In this document: one piece after another, positions 1 to 6,366 of the stretch
Numbering within the stretch: the first letter of the stretch is position 1
Layout of the letters: each line of letters starts with the position of its first letter
NCBI GenBank assembly: GCA_043800975.1
Contig: JAZDMK010000156.1
Span: 1-9,806, forward strand
Length of the DNA: 9,806 nt
Reading direction: 5' to 3'
From: JAZDMK01 sp043800975
GTDB taxonomy: Bacteria; Bacteroidota; Bacteroidia; Bacteroidales; JAHJDW01
The notes under the pieces: generated by a model
Told to the model about the DNA's origin: nothing
Databases searched by the model: none
What the model saw: the letters and a program-made list of their open reading frames with translations, nothing else
Translations under genes and position numbers: made by a program

Positions 1-2
1 CT

Positions 3-131
3 ACACCGATCATTATGTTTATTGGAACCATTTTCTCTACAACATTTATGGGATTCATTATTTCGCTCATAGCGTCAATATTTATCAAGAAGAAAGATAC
101 CTCTTTTAACGAAAACGAAATCAATTTATAG
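3..131 (+). CDS. C-terminal end of a DUF4199-like membrane protein (partial)
   Basis: An open frame enters from the left edge and ends at the TAG at 129-131, giving 42 visible residues. It starts with TPIIMFIGTIFSTTFMGF, continues as a hydrophobic stretch (FIISLIASIFI), and ends with a charged tail (KKKDTSF, then NENEINL). A final transmembrane helix followed by a short KKK-rich tail is how DUF4199 family proteins of Bacteroidota usually end, and these genes often lie directly upstream of a GtrB/DPM1-like glycosyltransferase, as here. The stop codon shares its last base with the GTG start of the next gene (TAGTG), so the two are probably translationally coupled. The family has no established biochemical role. 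The assignment rests on a short fragment and on context; another small membrane protein cannot be excluded. Confidence 0.6.
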   Translation, partial: TPIIMFIGTIFSTTFMGFIISLIASIFIKKKDTSFNENEINL

Positions 132-1072
132 TGACTAATATCTCCATCGTCGTTCCGCTTTATAACGAAGAAGAATCTCTTCCGGAACTGGTTTCCTGGA
201 TCGACCGCGTCATGCAGGAAAATAAATTTTCCTACGAAGTTATTCTTGTGGATGACGGCAGCAACGATCATTCATGGGATGTGATAGGAACACTTTCACA
301 ACAAAACAGCAATGTGAAAGGAATTAAATTCCGCCGTAATTACGGAAAGTCAGCTGCACTCAATGTCGGTTTCGATGAAGCCCAGGGTGATGTTGTCATT
401 ACCATGGATGCCGATCTACAGGACAGCCCGGATGAAATTCCTGGTTTGTATAAAATGATCACCGAAGAAAAATTTGATCTTGTCTCCGGCTGGAAAAAGA
501 AACGTTACGACCCCATCACCAAAACCATACCCACCAAGCTTTTTAACTGGGCCACGCGCCGTATGTCGAAAGTGAAACTGCATGATTTTAACTGCGGACT
601 GAAAGCATATCGCAAAGAAGTAATTAAAAGCATTGAAGTGTATGGCGAGATGCACCGCTACATTCCTGTGATTGCTAAATGGGCAGGATTTCGCAAGATT
701 GGTGAAAAAGAAGTACAGCACCGTGCGCGTAAATTCGGTGTGACTAAATTCGGAATGAGCCGTTTCATCAATGGTTTCCTCGATTTGATGTCAATTACTT
801 TTGTCGGGAAATTTGGCAAACGACCCATGCATTTTTTCGGAACACTCGGAACACTTGTGTTTATTGTAGGGCTCGGAATTGCAGGTTATCTGGCATACAC
901 ACGTATTTTTATGGAAGGTTATAAAATGACGGAACGTCCGTTGTTTTATTTCGGATTGCTGTGTCTGATTCTCGGAACCCAATTGTTTCTCACCGGCTTT
1001 CTGGCCGAAATGTCTTCAAGAAATTCGCCCGATCGCAATTCATATCACGTTGAGAAAAAAATTAATCTCTGA
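131..1072 (+). CDS. Family 2 glycosyltransferase, membrane-anchored (GtrB/DPM1-like)
   Basis: This 313-residue protein has a GT-A catalytic domain followed by two membrane helices, the layout of GtrB-type polyprenyl-phosphate glycosyltransferases. These transfer a sugar from a nucleotide donor to a lipid phosphate on the cytoplasmic face of the inner membrane. Visible motifs are IVVPLYNEEE at the N-terminus (residues 6-15), the nucleotide-binding VDDGS (40-44), the metal-binding DAD (93-95) followed by LQD, the acceptor-side HDFNCGLKAYRKE (151-163) and the ARKFGVTKFGMSRF segment (199-212). Hydrophobic helices lie at about 232-256 and 270-292. The start is GTG, overlapping the previous stop by one base; no better in-frame start is evident. 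The length is normal for the family. The donor sugar and lipid acceptor cannot be read from sequence. The downstream lipoprotein gene begins within about 7 nt of this stop, suggesting one transcript. Confidence 0.9.
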   Translation: MTNISIVVPLYNEEESLPELVSWIDRVMQENKFSYEVILVDDGSNDHSWDVIGTLSQQNSNVKGIKFRRNYGKSAALNVGFDEAQGDVVITMDADLQDSPDEIPGLYKMITEEKFDLVSGWKKKRYDPITKTIPTKLFNWATRRMSKVKLHDFNCGLKAYRKEVIKSIEVYGEMHRYIPVIAKWAGFRKIGEKEVQHRARKFGVTKFGMSRFINGFLDLMSITFVGKFGKRPMHFFGTLGTLVFIVGLGIAGYLAYTRIFMEGYKMTERPLFYFGLLCLILGTQLFLTGFLAEMSSRNSPDRNSYHVEKKINL

Positions 1073-1079
1073 CATTACT

Positions 1080-1472
1080 TTGAAAAAATCACTTTCATTC
1101 ATCATACTGGCAGTAATATTAATTACTGTTTCCTGCGAAAACAATCCGCAACAACTGGAAGGTAAAGCCCTCTCGTGTTATAAAAAACTGATTCATATTT
1201 TTTCGGATCCGGATGTTGTTCTGAGAAAAGAAATTGTGGGTCAGTGGAACTCTATCGAAACGCCCAAAGGCGAAAGCGTCGTATTTGAAAAGGACGGGCG
1301 CTATCATGGATACGATGGTCGTGAGAATTTTAAAGGCAGCTGGGAGATCGAAAAGAAACGTCTTATCCTTTCGCTGGGCGGCAATTATGCATTGGAAATC
1401 CGCATGGATACGATGTTTATGGATGAGAATAAATATCTCCGCAATTCTGAAATGCTTTCCCTCAAGAAATGA
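1080..1472 (+). CDS. Small lipocalin-like lipoprotein
   Basis: I place the start at the TTG at 1080, 7 nt after the glycosyltransferase stop. It gives a 130-residue protein with a standard lipoprotein signal: MKK, a hydrophobic core to about residue 17, and Cys19 in TVSC. A TTG at 1050 is also in frame, but it would add ten residues ahead of the signal peptide and overlap the upstream gene. No ATG serves as an N-terminal start. After a linker, residues 50-130 read as one short lipocalin-like beta domain: IVGQWNSIE (52-60), VVFEKDGRYHGYD (67-79), GSWEIEKKRLILSL (86-99) and a final strand pair. Such domains are common in Bacteroidota lipoproteins of unknown ligand. The stop overlaps the next start as ATGA, so the gene sits inside the glycosyltransferase transcript. 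Function is unknown; an outer-membrane or periplasmic accessory role is inference. Confidence 0.75.
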   Translation: MKKSLSFIILAVILITVSCENNPQQLEGKALSCYKKLIHIFSDPDVVLRKEIVGQWNSIETPKGESVVFEKDGRYHGYDGRENFKGSWEIEKKRLILSLGGNYALEIRMDTMFMDENKYLRNSEMLSLKK

Positions 1473-2629
1473 TTTCCGGTTCAGTAAAAAAAATTGTCAT
1501 TCTCGGATCAGCGCATCCTTTGCGGGGCGGGCTGGCTACATACAACGAACGCCTTGCACGCGCATACATGGAGCAGGGCTGTGATGTGACGATTTATAAT
1601 TTTAAACTGCAGTATCCTTCATTCCTTTTTCCCGGAAAGTCGCAGTATTCCGATTCTCCGGCTCCCGAAAAACTAACAATTAAAACGGTTGTCAATTCAA
1701 TCAATCCTTTTAACTGGTGTAAAATCGGAAGAGAACTGCGAAAGCTGAATCCCGATTTAATTATTGTAAAATACTGGCTTCCCTTTATAGGGCCTTGTTT
1801 TGGAACGATTCTGCGGAAAGCAAAAAAGAATAAACACACAAAGGTAATTTCCATTCTGGATAACATCATCCCGCACGAAAAGCGTTTCGGCGATCGTATG
1901 TTTACAAAATATTTCATCAAGCCGGTGGATGGATTTGTGGCTATGTCGGAATCTGTCATTAAAGATCTGGACACTTTTGATACAGTGAAACCCCGTGTGT
2001 TTTGCCCGCATCCCTTGTATGATAATTTTGGAGCCGTGATGCCACGCAACGAAGCGCTTGAAAAACTAAAGCTGGATCCTGCGTTCCGCTATCTTTTATT
2101 TTTTGGATTCATCCGCGATTACAAAGGGCTTGATATTTTACTGAAGGCATTTGCGGATTCATCGGTTGAAAAACTCCCGCTGCGTTTGCTGGTGGCCGGT
2201 GAATTTTATTCTGATCCCAAACCCTATCACGAGCTTATTCAAACTTTACATTTAAAAGATCGCGTTGATCTCTTCACCGATTTTATTCCCGACGATCAGG
2301 TGCCTTTGTTTTTCAGTGCCTGCGATCTGGTGATTCAACCCTATAAACACGCAACACAAAGTGGCGTTACACAAATTGCGTATCATTTTGGAAAGCCAAT
2401 GGTTGTAACCGATGTAGGCGGGCTCGCCGAAATTGTTCCGCATGGAAAAGCAGGCTATGTGGTGAATCCTGAGCCATCCGCTATTGCTGAAGCAATCGTC
2501 GATTTCTTTGCAAATCATAAAATGGAAGTTCTCACTGCCGGCGTGGAAGAGGAAAAGAAAAAATATGCATGGGAAAACATGACGGCTGCCTTAAATAGTG
2601 TTTTAAGTCAGGTTGTTGCTATAAATTAA
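1469..2629 (+). CDS. Family 4 (GT-B fold) glycosyltransferase
   Basis: This 386-residue protein has the two Rossmann-like halves of a GT-B enzyme. The N-terminal half starts KKIVILGSAHPLRGGLATYNERLA (residues 7-30), with the glycine-rich loop that normally contacts the acceptor or donor. The C-terminal half carries LLFFGFIRDYKGLDILLKAF (209-228) and the donor-site region QPYKHATQSGVTQIAYHFGKP (290-310), followed by DVGGLAEIV (315-323). No signal peptide or transmembrane helix is seen, so it should act at the cytoplasmic face of the membrane. The start ATG overlaps the lipoprotein stop by four bases, arguing for coupled translation. One oddity is that the usual second Glu of the EX7E motif (the Glu in LEAMACGKP-type sequences) is Gln302, and no Glu lies at the first position. 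The substrate is unknown; the GDP-heptose genes downstream make heptosyl transfer conceivable but unproven. Confidence 0.9.
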   Translation: MISGSVKKIVILGSAHPLRGGLATYNERLARAYMEQGCDVTIYNFKLQYPSFLFPGKSQYSDSPAPEKLTIKTVVNSINPFNWCKIGRELRKLNPDLIIVKYWLPFIGPCFGTILRKAKKNKHTKVISILDNIIPHEKRFGDRMFTKYFIKPVDGFVAMSESVIKDLDTFDTVKPRVFCPHPLYDNFGAVMPRNEALEKLKLDPAFRYLLFFGFIRDYKGLDILLKAFADSSVEKLPLRLLVAGEFYSDPKPYHELIQTLHLKDRVDLFTDFIPDDQVPLFFSACDLVIQPYKHATQSGVTQIAYHFGKPMVVTDVGGLAEIVPHGKAGYVVNPEPSAIAEAIVDFFANHKMEVLTAGVEEEKKKYAWENMTAALNSVLSQVVAIN

Positions 2630-2653
2630 TCAAACAAATCAATTGATTGAAAC

Positions 2654-3748
2654 ATGGGTTTTTTTAATATTATTAGAAAAAAAGAAGAACCTATAAAATC
2701 TTATGAAGATTTTTGGAATTGGTTTCAGCAAAACGAAAAGACTTTCTTTAAGGTCGTAATGGAGGATGGGAATATTGTTAAGGATTTTCTTGACAAAATA
2801 GCTTGTAAACTCAATGAATTAAAAGATGGATTTTATTATTTAGCTGGAAAATTAAATGAAAACACTGCAGAACTTATTTTAACAGCTGATGGAATAGTTA
2901 AAAATATTGTTTTTGTTGAAGAACTATTAAAAGTTGCTCCCAAAATTGATGGTTGGAAATTTACTGTATTAAAACCACCATTGGATATTTGCAATTATGC
3001 AATCGAAATGGAAGGATATGTTTTTAGCAGTGATAATTTGTTTTTTTACTCAAACGATAAGTCTGATTATCCTGATGAAATTGACTTAACTATTGCGCAT
3101 AATGATTTTAACAATGAGAACAGTTCAATAATTACAAAAGGAATATACATTTTTTTAGAGAATTTTCTTGGAGAGTTAAATTTTATTACAACAATAGATG
3201 CTATAGAGGTAACTAGATCTGACAAAGCACAACGAGATCTTATCCCGATTGAAAAATTAAAAGATTACTTAATTTGGAGACAAAAAGAGTTTATAGAAAA
3301 ATACAAAGGTGTAAGGTACAATACTGATCAAGATAGCTATTTTATACTTGAAGGTGACTTAGAAAATGGTAGTAGAATATTAGCAACGATCAATCAAAAT
3401 TTGCTTAGCTGGGACAGAAAGGCTTCACATCCTTGGATTGCAGAAATTGAAATTAAATATGATGGAATTAAACGTGACGGTATGCCTAATGAAGAAACAT
3501 ATTTAGCGTTGAACGAAATTGAAGACAATATTTTAGAAGAATTAAAAGATGTTGATGGATATTTAAATATTGGAAGAAAAACAGCTAAAGGAGTAAGAAC
3601 AGTTTATTTTGCATGCCAAGAGTTCAGAAAACCCTCGATGGTTCTCTATAATATTGAATTAAAATATTCTAAATCTTTTAAAATTAATTATGACATTTTT
3701 AAAGACAAATATTGGCAGGCATTTAAAGGATTTGAAGAAAGTCATTAA
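2654..3748 (+). CDS. DUF695 domain-containing protein, AT-rich
   Basis: A 364-residue soluble protein with no signal peptide or membrane segment. The C-terminal part, about residues 205-360, matches the DUF695 pattern: a strand with YFILEGDLENGSRILATIN, then WIAEIEIKY, the signature DGMPNEETYLALNEIEDNI, and a closing NYDIFKDKYWQAFKGF. The N-terminal part begins with an aromatic-rich helix (YEDFWNWFQQNEKTFFKV) and continues with ELILTADGIVKNIVFVEELLKVAPKIDGWKF-type alpha/beta sequence often found ahead of DUF695. The biochemical role of this family is not established and I assign none. The gene begins 24 nt after the GT4 stop but differs sharply in composition: sample 60-base stretches hand-count at 30% and 23% G+C (from 2701 and 3121), against 48% in the preceding gene (from 2161) and 55% in hddA (from 4381). 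Recent acquisition is a reasonable inference, strengthened by the palindrome cluster directly downstream. Confidence 0.8.
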   Translation: MGFFNIIRKKEEPIKSYEDFWNWFQQNEKTFFKVVMEDGNIVKDFLDKIACKLNELKDGFYYLAGKLNENTAELILTADGIVKNIVFVEELLKVAPKIDGWKFTVLKPPLDICNYAIEMEGYVFSSDNLFFYSNDKSDYPDEIDLTIAHNDFNNENSSIITKGIYIFLENFLGELNFITTIDAIEVTRSDKAQRDLIPIEKLKDYLIWRQKEFIEKYKGVRYNTDQDSYFILEGDLENGSRILATINQNLLSWDRKASHPWIAEIEIKYDGIKRDGMPNEETYLALNEIEDNILEELKDVDGYLNIGRKTAKGVRTVYFACQEFRKPSMVLYNIELKYSKSFKINYDIFKDKYWQAFKGFEESH

Positions 3749-3830
3749 TCAGGAAATCTTTAAGCGTATCAATATTATCAAATAATTCAATCATCTTTCA
3801 GGGCTAAAGCCCAAAAGACTTTTCAATTAT

Positions 3831-3888
3831 TAACCCCGGACTTAAGTCCGGGGTTATTGAAAACATCCCAACAAAGGACTTTAGTCCT
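3831..3888. repeat. Palindrome pair, unit 1 (tall + short hairpin)
   Basis: The tall element has arms TAACCCCGGACTT and AAGTCCGGGGTTA with no loop (3831-3856). The short element is AGGACT-TT-AGTCCT (3875-3888). Exactly 18 nt separate them. The tall stem can extend outward: TTTTCAA at 3820-3826 pairs with TTGAAAA at 3857-3863, leaving a 4-nt TTAT bulge on the left side. This arrangement matches unit 2. Confidence 0.8.
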
Positions 3889-3936
3889 AAGATACCAGAA
3901 AGCACCCACAAATAAATCCAATCCATTGTGGCATAT

Positions 3937-3994
3937 TAACCCCAGACTTTAGTCTGGGGTTAAAACAAATACTCCAATAAAGGACTTTAGTCCT
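3937..3994. repeat. Palindrome pair, unit 2 (tall + short hairpin)
   Basis: The tall element has arms TAACCCCAGACT and AGTCTGGGGTTA with a TT loop (3937-3962). The short element AGGACT-TT-AGTCCT (3981-3994) is identical to that of unit 1. The gap is again exactly 18 nt, and unit 2 begins 106 nt after unit 1. The tall arms differ from those of unit 1 by matched changes (CGG/CCG against CAG/CTG) that keep the stem paired, which suggests the structure itself is conserved. Confidence 0.8.
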
Positions 3995-4029
3995 GATAAA
4001 ATTAACCGGATATTAATGAAAAAAATGTT

Positions 4030-4037
4030 TATTTTTG
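4030..4037 (+). promoter_or_regulatory. Candidate Bacteroidota -7 promoter element for the heptose operon
   Basis: TATTTTTG fits the Bacteroidota -7 consensus TAnnTTTG and ends 25 nt before the hddA ATG. I see no good TTTG -33 element at the expected distance, so the call is tentative. Its position, after the palindromes and before the first heptose gene, fits an independent promoter for the four-gene operon. Confidence 0.4.
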
Positions 4038-4062
4038 AAACCTAAAGCTGAATGAAAACTCT

Positions 4063-5085
4063 ATGATCATCAGAAGCAAAGCACCGTTACGTCTGGGTCT
4101 GGCAGGCGGGGGGACCGATGTATCTCCTTATTCCGATCTCTATGGAGGTTGTATCCTGAATGCAACCATTAATATGTACGCCTATGCTTCCATCAAGCCG
4201 CGCTTCGACAACCGTATCGAGATGCATTCTGCCGACAGAAATGAGTATGTGGATCATGAATCGCGTCGTTGTCTTTCCATTAATGGCGAACTGGATATTC
4301 TGAAAGGCGTTTACAACCGTATCGTAAAAGATTTTACTAAGAATCCGCTTTCATTCGAATTGACCACCTACGTGGATGCGCCCGCAGGATCAGGTCTTGG
4401 CACGTCTTCCACTTTAGTTGTCGCTATACTGGGCGCCTTTACCGAATGGCTGAAACTGCCGCTCGGGGAATATGACATCGCGCATCTGGCCTATGAAATT
4501 GAACGAAACGATCTGGGCATGGCCGGCGGAAGACAGGATCAGTATGCCGCTACCTTTGGCGGTGTCAACTTCATGGAGTTTTTTGCCGATGATAAAGTGA
4601 TTGTAAATTCCCTTCGCATACACGAACGTTATCTGAACGAAATGGCCGCTAACATTGTTTTGTATTATACCGAAACAAGCCGTCTTTCTTCAACGATTAT
4701 TGAAGCGCAGCAGAAAAATGTGACTGAAAAGAACCAGATTTCGCTCGATGCCATGCATCAGTTGAAACTACAAACCGTTCAAATGAAGGAGTCCCTGCTG
4801 AAAGGAAATCTGAATGAGATCGGAAAGATCATGGACACCAGCTGGCAGTTTAAAAAACAAATGGCGAACGGCATCAGCAATCCTGAAATTGATGATCTGT
4901 ATGAAACAGCCATGAAAGCAGGCGCAACCGGTGGTAAAATATCGGGTGCCGGCGGCGGTGGTTTTATGTTTTTCTACTGCCCCAACAACAGCCGCTACAA
5001 AGTGGTGGAAGCATTAAATAAAAAAGGTGGTCAGGTGAAACGATATGAATTCAATTCTCACGGACTGACAACCTGGTCAATATAA
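4063..5085 (+). CDS. hddA: D-glycero-alpha-D-manno-heptose 7-phosphate 1-kinase (GHMP family)
   Basis: The enzyme phosphorylates C1 of D-glycero-alpha-D-manno-heptose 7-phosphate with ATP to give the 1,7-bisphosphate, in the cytoplasm. The 340 residues show the GHMP kinase hallmarks: the N-terminal APLRLGLAGGGTDVSPY segment (residues 7-23), the ATP-binding loop PAGSGLGTSS (107-116), and the C-terminal GKISGAGGGGFMFF loop (291-304). LGMAGGRQDQYAATFGGVNF (151-170) supplies the substrate-side helix typical of the HddA/fucokinase-like branch. Length is normal. The ATG at 4063 is the only sensible start; an ATG at 4052 is out of frame. It heads a run of four genes, with gmhA starting 7 nt after its stop. 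Neighbours separate it from related GHMP sugar kinases, because isomerase, nucleotidyltransferase and phosphatase of the same pathway follow. Confidence 0.92.
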   Translation: MIIRSKAPLRLGLAGGGTDVSPYSDLYGGCILNATINMYAYASIKPRFDNRIEMHSADRNEYVDHESRRCLSINGELDILKGVYNRIVKDFTKNPLSFELTTYVDAPAGSGLGTSSTLVVAILGAFTEWLKLPLGEYDIAHLAYEIERNDLGMAGGRQDQYAATFGGVNFMEFFADDKVIVNSLRIHERYLNEMAANIVLYYTETSRLSSTIIEAQQKNVTEKNQISLDAMHQLKLQTVQMKESLLKGNLNEIGKIMDTSWQFKKQMANGISNPEIDDLYETAMKAGATGGKISGAGGGGFMFFYCPNNSRYKVVEALNKKGGQVKRYEFNSHGLTTWSI

Positions 5086-5092
5086 TTGTACG

Positions 5093-5665
5093 ATGAAAAT
5101 TATAGATGCAATAAAGAATTCCATTTCTGTAAAAGAAAAAATCCTGTCGGATGAGATACTTTTAAAGGCAGTGGAGCAGGCTGCAGCGGCCATTACACAA
5201 TGTTTTCAGAAGGGTGGCAAAGTATTGTTCTGTGGAAACGGAGGCAGCGCAGCCGATGCACAACACCTGGCGGCTGAGTTTTCCGGTCGTTTTTATTACG
5301 ACCGCGATCCCTTGCCAGCAGAAGCTTTGCACGTGAACACTTCGTACCTCACGGCTGTTGCCAACGATTATTCATTCGATGAAGTATACGCCCGCCTTGT
5401 GAAAGCGAAAGGAGCGAAGGGCGATGTATTGGTCGGTATTTCTACATCCGGCAATTCGGAGAATGTGATACGTGCCATGAAAACCGCCAAGGACAAGGGA
5501 ATGATCGTTATTGCATTGACCGGAGAAACCGGCGGGAAGATGAAAAGCGACTGCGACTTTCTGATTAATATTCCTTCCACCGATACGCCGCGTATTCAGG
5601 AATGCCATATCACAATAGGGCATGCCATCTGTGAGGAAGTAGAAAAAGCACTTTTCCCCAAATGA
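5093..5665 (+). CDS. gmhA: Sedoheptulose 7-phosphate isomerase
   Basis: It converts sedoheptulose 7-phosphate to D-glycero-D-manno-heptose 7-phosphate, the first committed step of bacterial heptose synthesis. The 190-residue protein is one SIS domain with the family's motifs: LFCGNGGSAADAQHLAAEFSGRF (residues 45-67) and GISTSGNSENVIRAM (115-129), whose Ser/Thr residues bind the sugar phosphate. The usual zinc and active-site set appears conserved as His58, Glu62, Gln169 and His177; the spacings of four and eight match those of the E. coli enzyme. Homologues work as tetramers. It starts 7 nt after hddA and its stop overlaps the hddC start (ATGATG), so translation is probably coupled. Identification is secure from motifs, length and context. 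Confidence 0.95.
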   Translation: MKIIDAIKNSISVKEKILSDEILLKAVEQAAAAITQCFQKGGKVLFCGNGGSAADAQHLAAEFSGRFYYDRDPLPAEALHVNTSYLTAVANDYSFDEVYARLVKAKGAKGDVLVGISTSGNSENVIRAMKTAKDKGMIVIALTGETGGKMKSDCDFLINIPSTDTPRIQECHITIGHAICEEVEKALFPK

Positions 5666-6366
5666 TGAAAGAAGCTGTTATTCTTGCAGGAGGTTTCGGA
5701 ACACGCCTGAAAAGCGTGCTCAGCGATCTTCCCAAGCCTATGGCACCTGTGAATAACCGGCCTTTTCTGGAATACATTCTCGATTATCTCATTCGTTCGG
5801 GGATCAATAAATTTGTTTTGTCGGTGGGGCACATGCACGAAGCCGTGACTTCTCATTTTGGAAACAGCTATAAAAATATTCCTATCGTGTATGCAATCGA
5901 AGAGCAGGCGCTGGGAACCGGAGGCGGCATTCGTTTCGCGCTGTCGTTTACCGAAACCGAAAACGTGCTTGTGCTGAACGGCGATACGCTCTTTCCGGTT
6001 GATCTGAATGTATTGCTGGATAAACATATGCTAATGCAGTCCTCATTTACACTCGCGGCTAAGAAAATGGAAGATGTTTCCCGTTATGGTACCGTGAAGA
6101 TTGAGAACAACCGCATTTCCGGATTTGAAGAAAAGAAAAACCGCTGTGAGCAAGGATTGATCAATGGCGGTGTGTATTATATACAACGTGATTTTTTTAC
6201 GAAAACAAATATGCCCGAAAAGTTTTCTCTCGAAAAAGATTGTCTCGAACAGTTTTTTAAAACCGAAATGATTTGTGGCCTTGCATTCGATGATTTTTTT
6301 CTCGACATAGGAATTCCTGAAGATTATGAAAAAGCGGCCTCAGCGTTTGAAAGACTTGGTTTCTGA
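5662..6366 (+). CDS. hddC: D-glycero-alpha-D-manno-heptose 1-phosphate guanylyltransferase
   Basis: A 234-residue sugar nucleotidyltransferase that joins heptose 1-phosphate to GMP from GTP, yielding GDP-D-glycero-alpha-D-manno-heptose and pyrophosphate. The signature LAGGFGTRLKSVLSDLPKPMAPV runs from residue 8 to 30, giving the nucleotide-binding glycines, Arg15 and the PKPMAPV loop. EEQALGTGGGIRFAL (80-94) contacts the base and sugar, LNGDTLF (105-111) contains the metal-binding Asp108, and GLINGGVYYI (165-174) is the sugar-side loop. Two ATGs are adjacent at 5662 and 5665. The first overlaps the gmhA stop as ATGA and the second would start one residue later, so the choice barely matters. 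Guanylyl specificity is inferred from the co-occurring HddA; sequence alone would also allow another NTP. The 3' end overlaps gmhB. Confidence 0.88.
   Translation: MMKEAVILAGGFGTRLKSVLSDLPKPMAPVNNRPFLEYILDYLIRSGINKFVLSVGHMHEAVTSHFGNSYKNIPIVYAIEEQALGTGGGIRFALSFTETENVLVLNGDTLFPVDLNVLLDKHMLMQSSFTLAAKKMEDVSRYGTVKIENNRISGFEEKKNRCEQGLINGGVYYIQRDFFTKTNMPEKFSLEKDCLEQFFKTEMICGLAFDDFFLDIGIPEDYEKAASAFERLGF

Larger units (their letters stand above)
3801..3994. repeat. Palindrome cluster, REP/BIME-like, in the 314-nt gap 3749-4062
   Basis: The gap between the DUF695 gene and hddA has no supportable gene. It holds five short inverted repeats: GGGCT-AA-AGCCC at 3801-3812, a perfect 26-nt palindrome at 3831-3856, AGGACT-TT-AGTCCT at 3875-3888, a 12-bp stem with a TT loop at 3937-3962, and a second AGGACT-TT-AGTCCT at 3981-3994. 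All share a CTTTAG/CTAAAG-type centre or a close variant. Repetitive palindromes of this style occur in Bacteroidota genomes and are typically spread by REP-associated tyrosine transposases (RAYT, Y1 family). No transposase lies in this window. No T-run follows the hairpins, so they are not canonical intrinsic terminators, although they could stall exonucleases or help separate the DUF695 transcript from hddA. The rest of the gap (3749-3800 and 3995-4029) shows nothing recognisable. Confidence 0.8.

Noticed and set aside
1234..1584. A 116-codon plus-strand frame overlapping the lipoprotein and the GT4 start
   Set aside because: It is Arg/Lys/Ser-rich with no domain, and it overlaps two better-supported genes in another frame.
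3831..3962. Intrinsic terminators formed by the tall palindromes
   Set aside because: The stems are strong but no T-run follows on either strand, and the paired repetition fits REP-like elements better.
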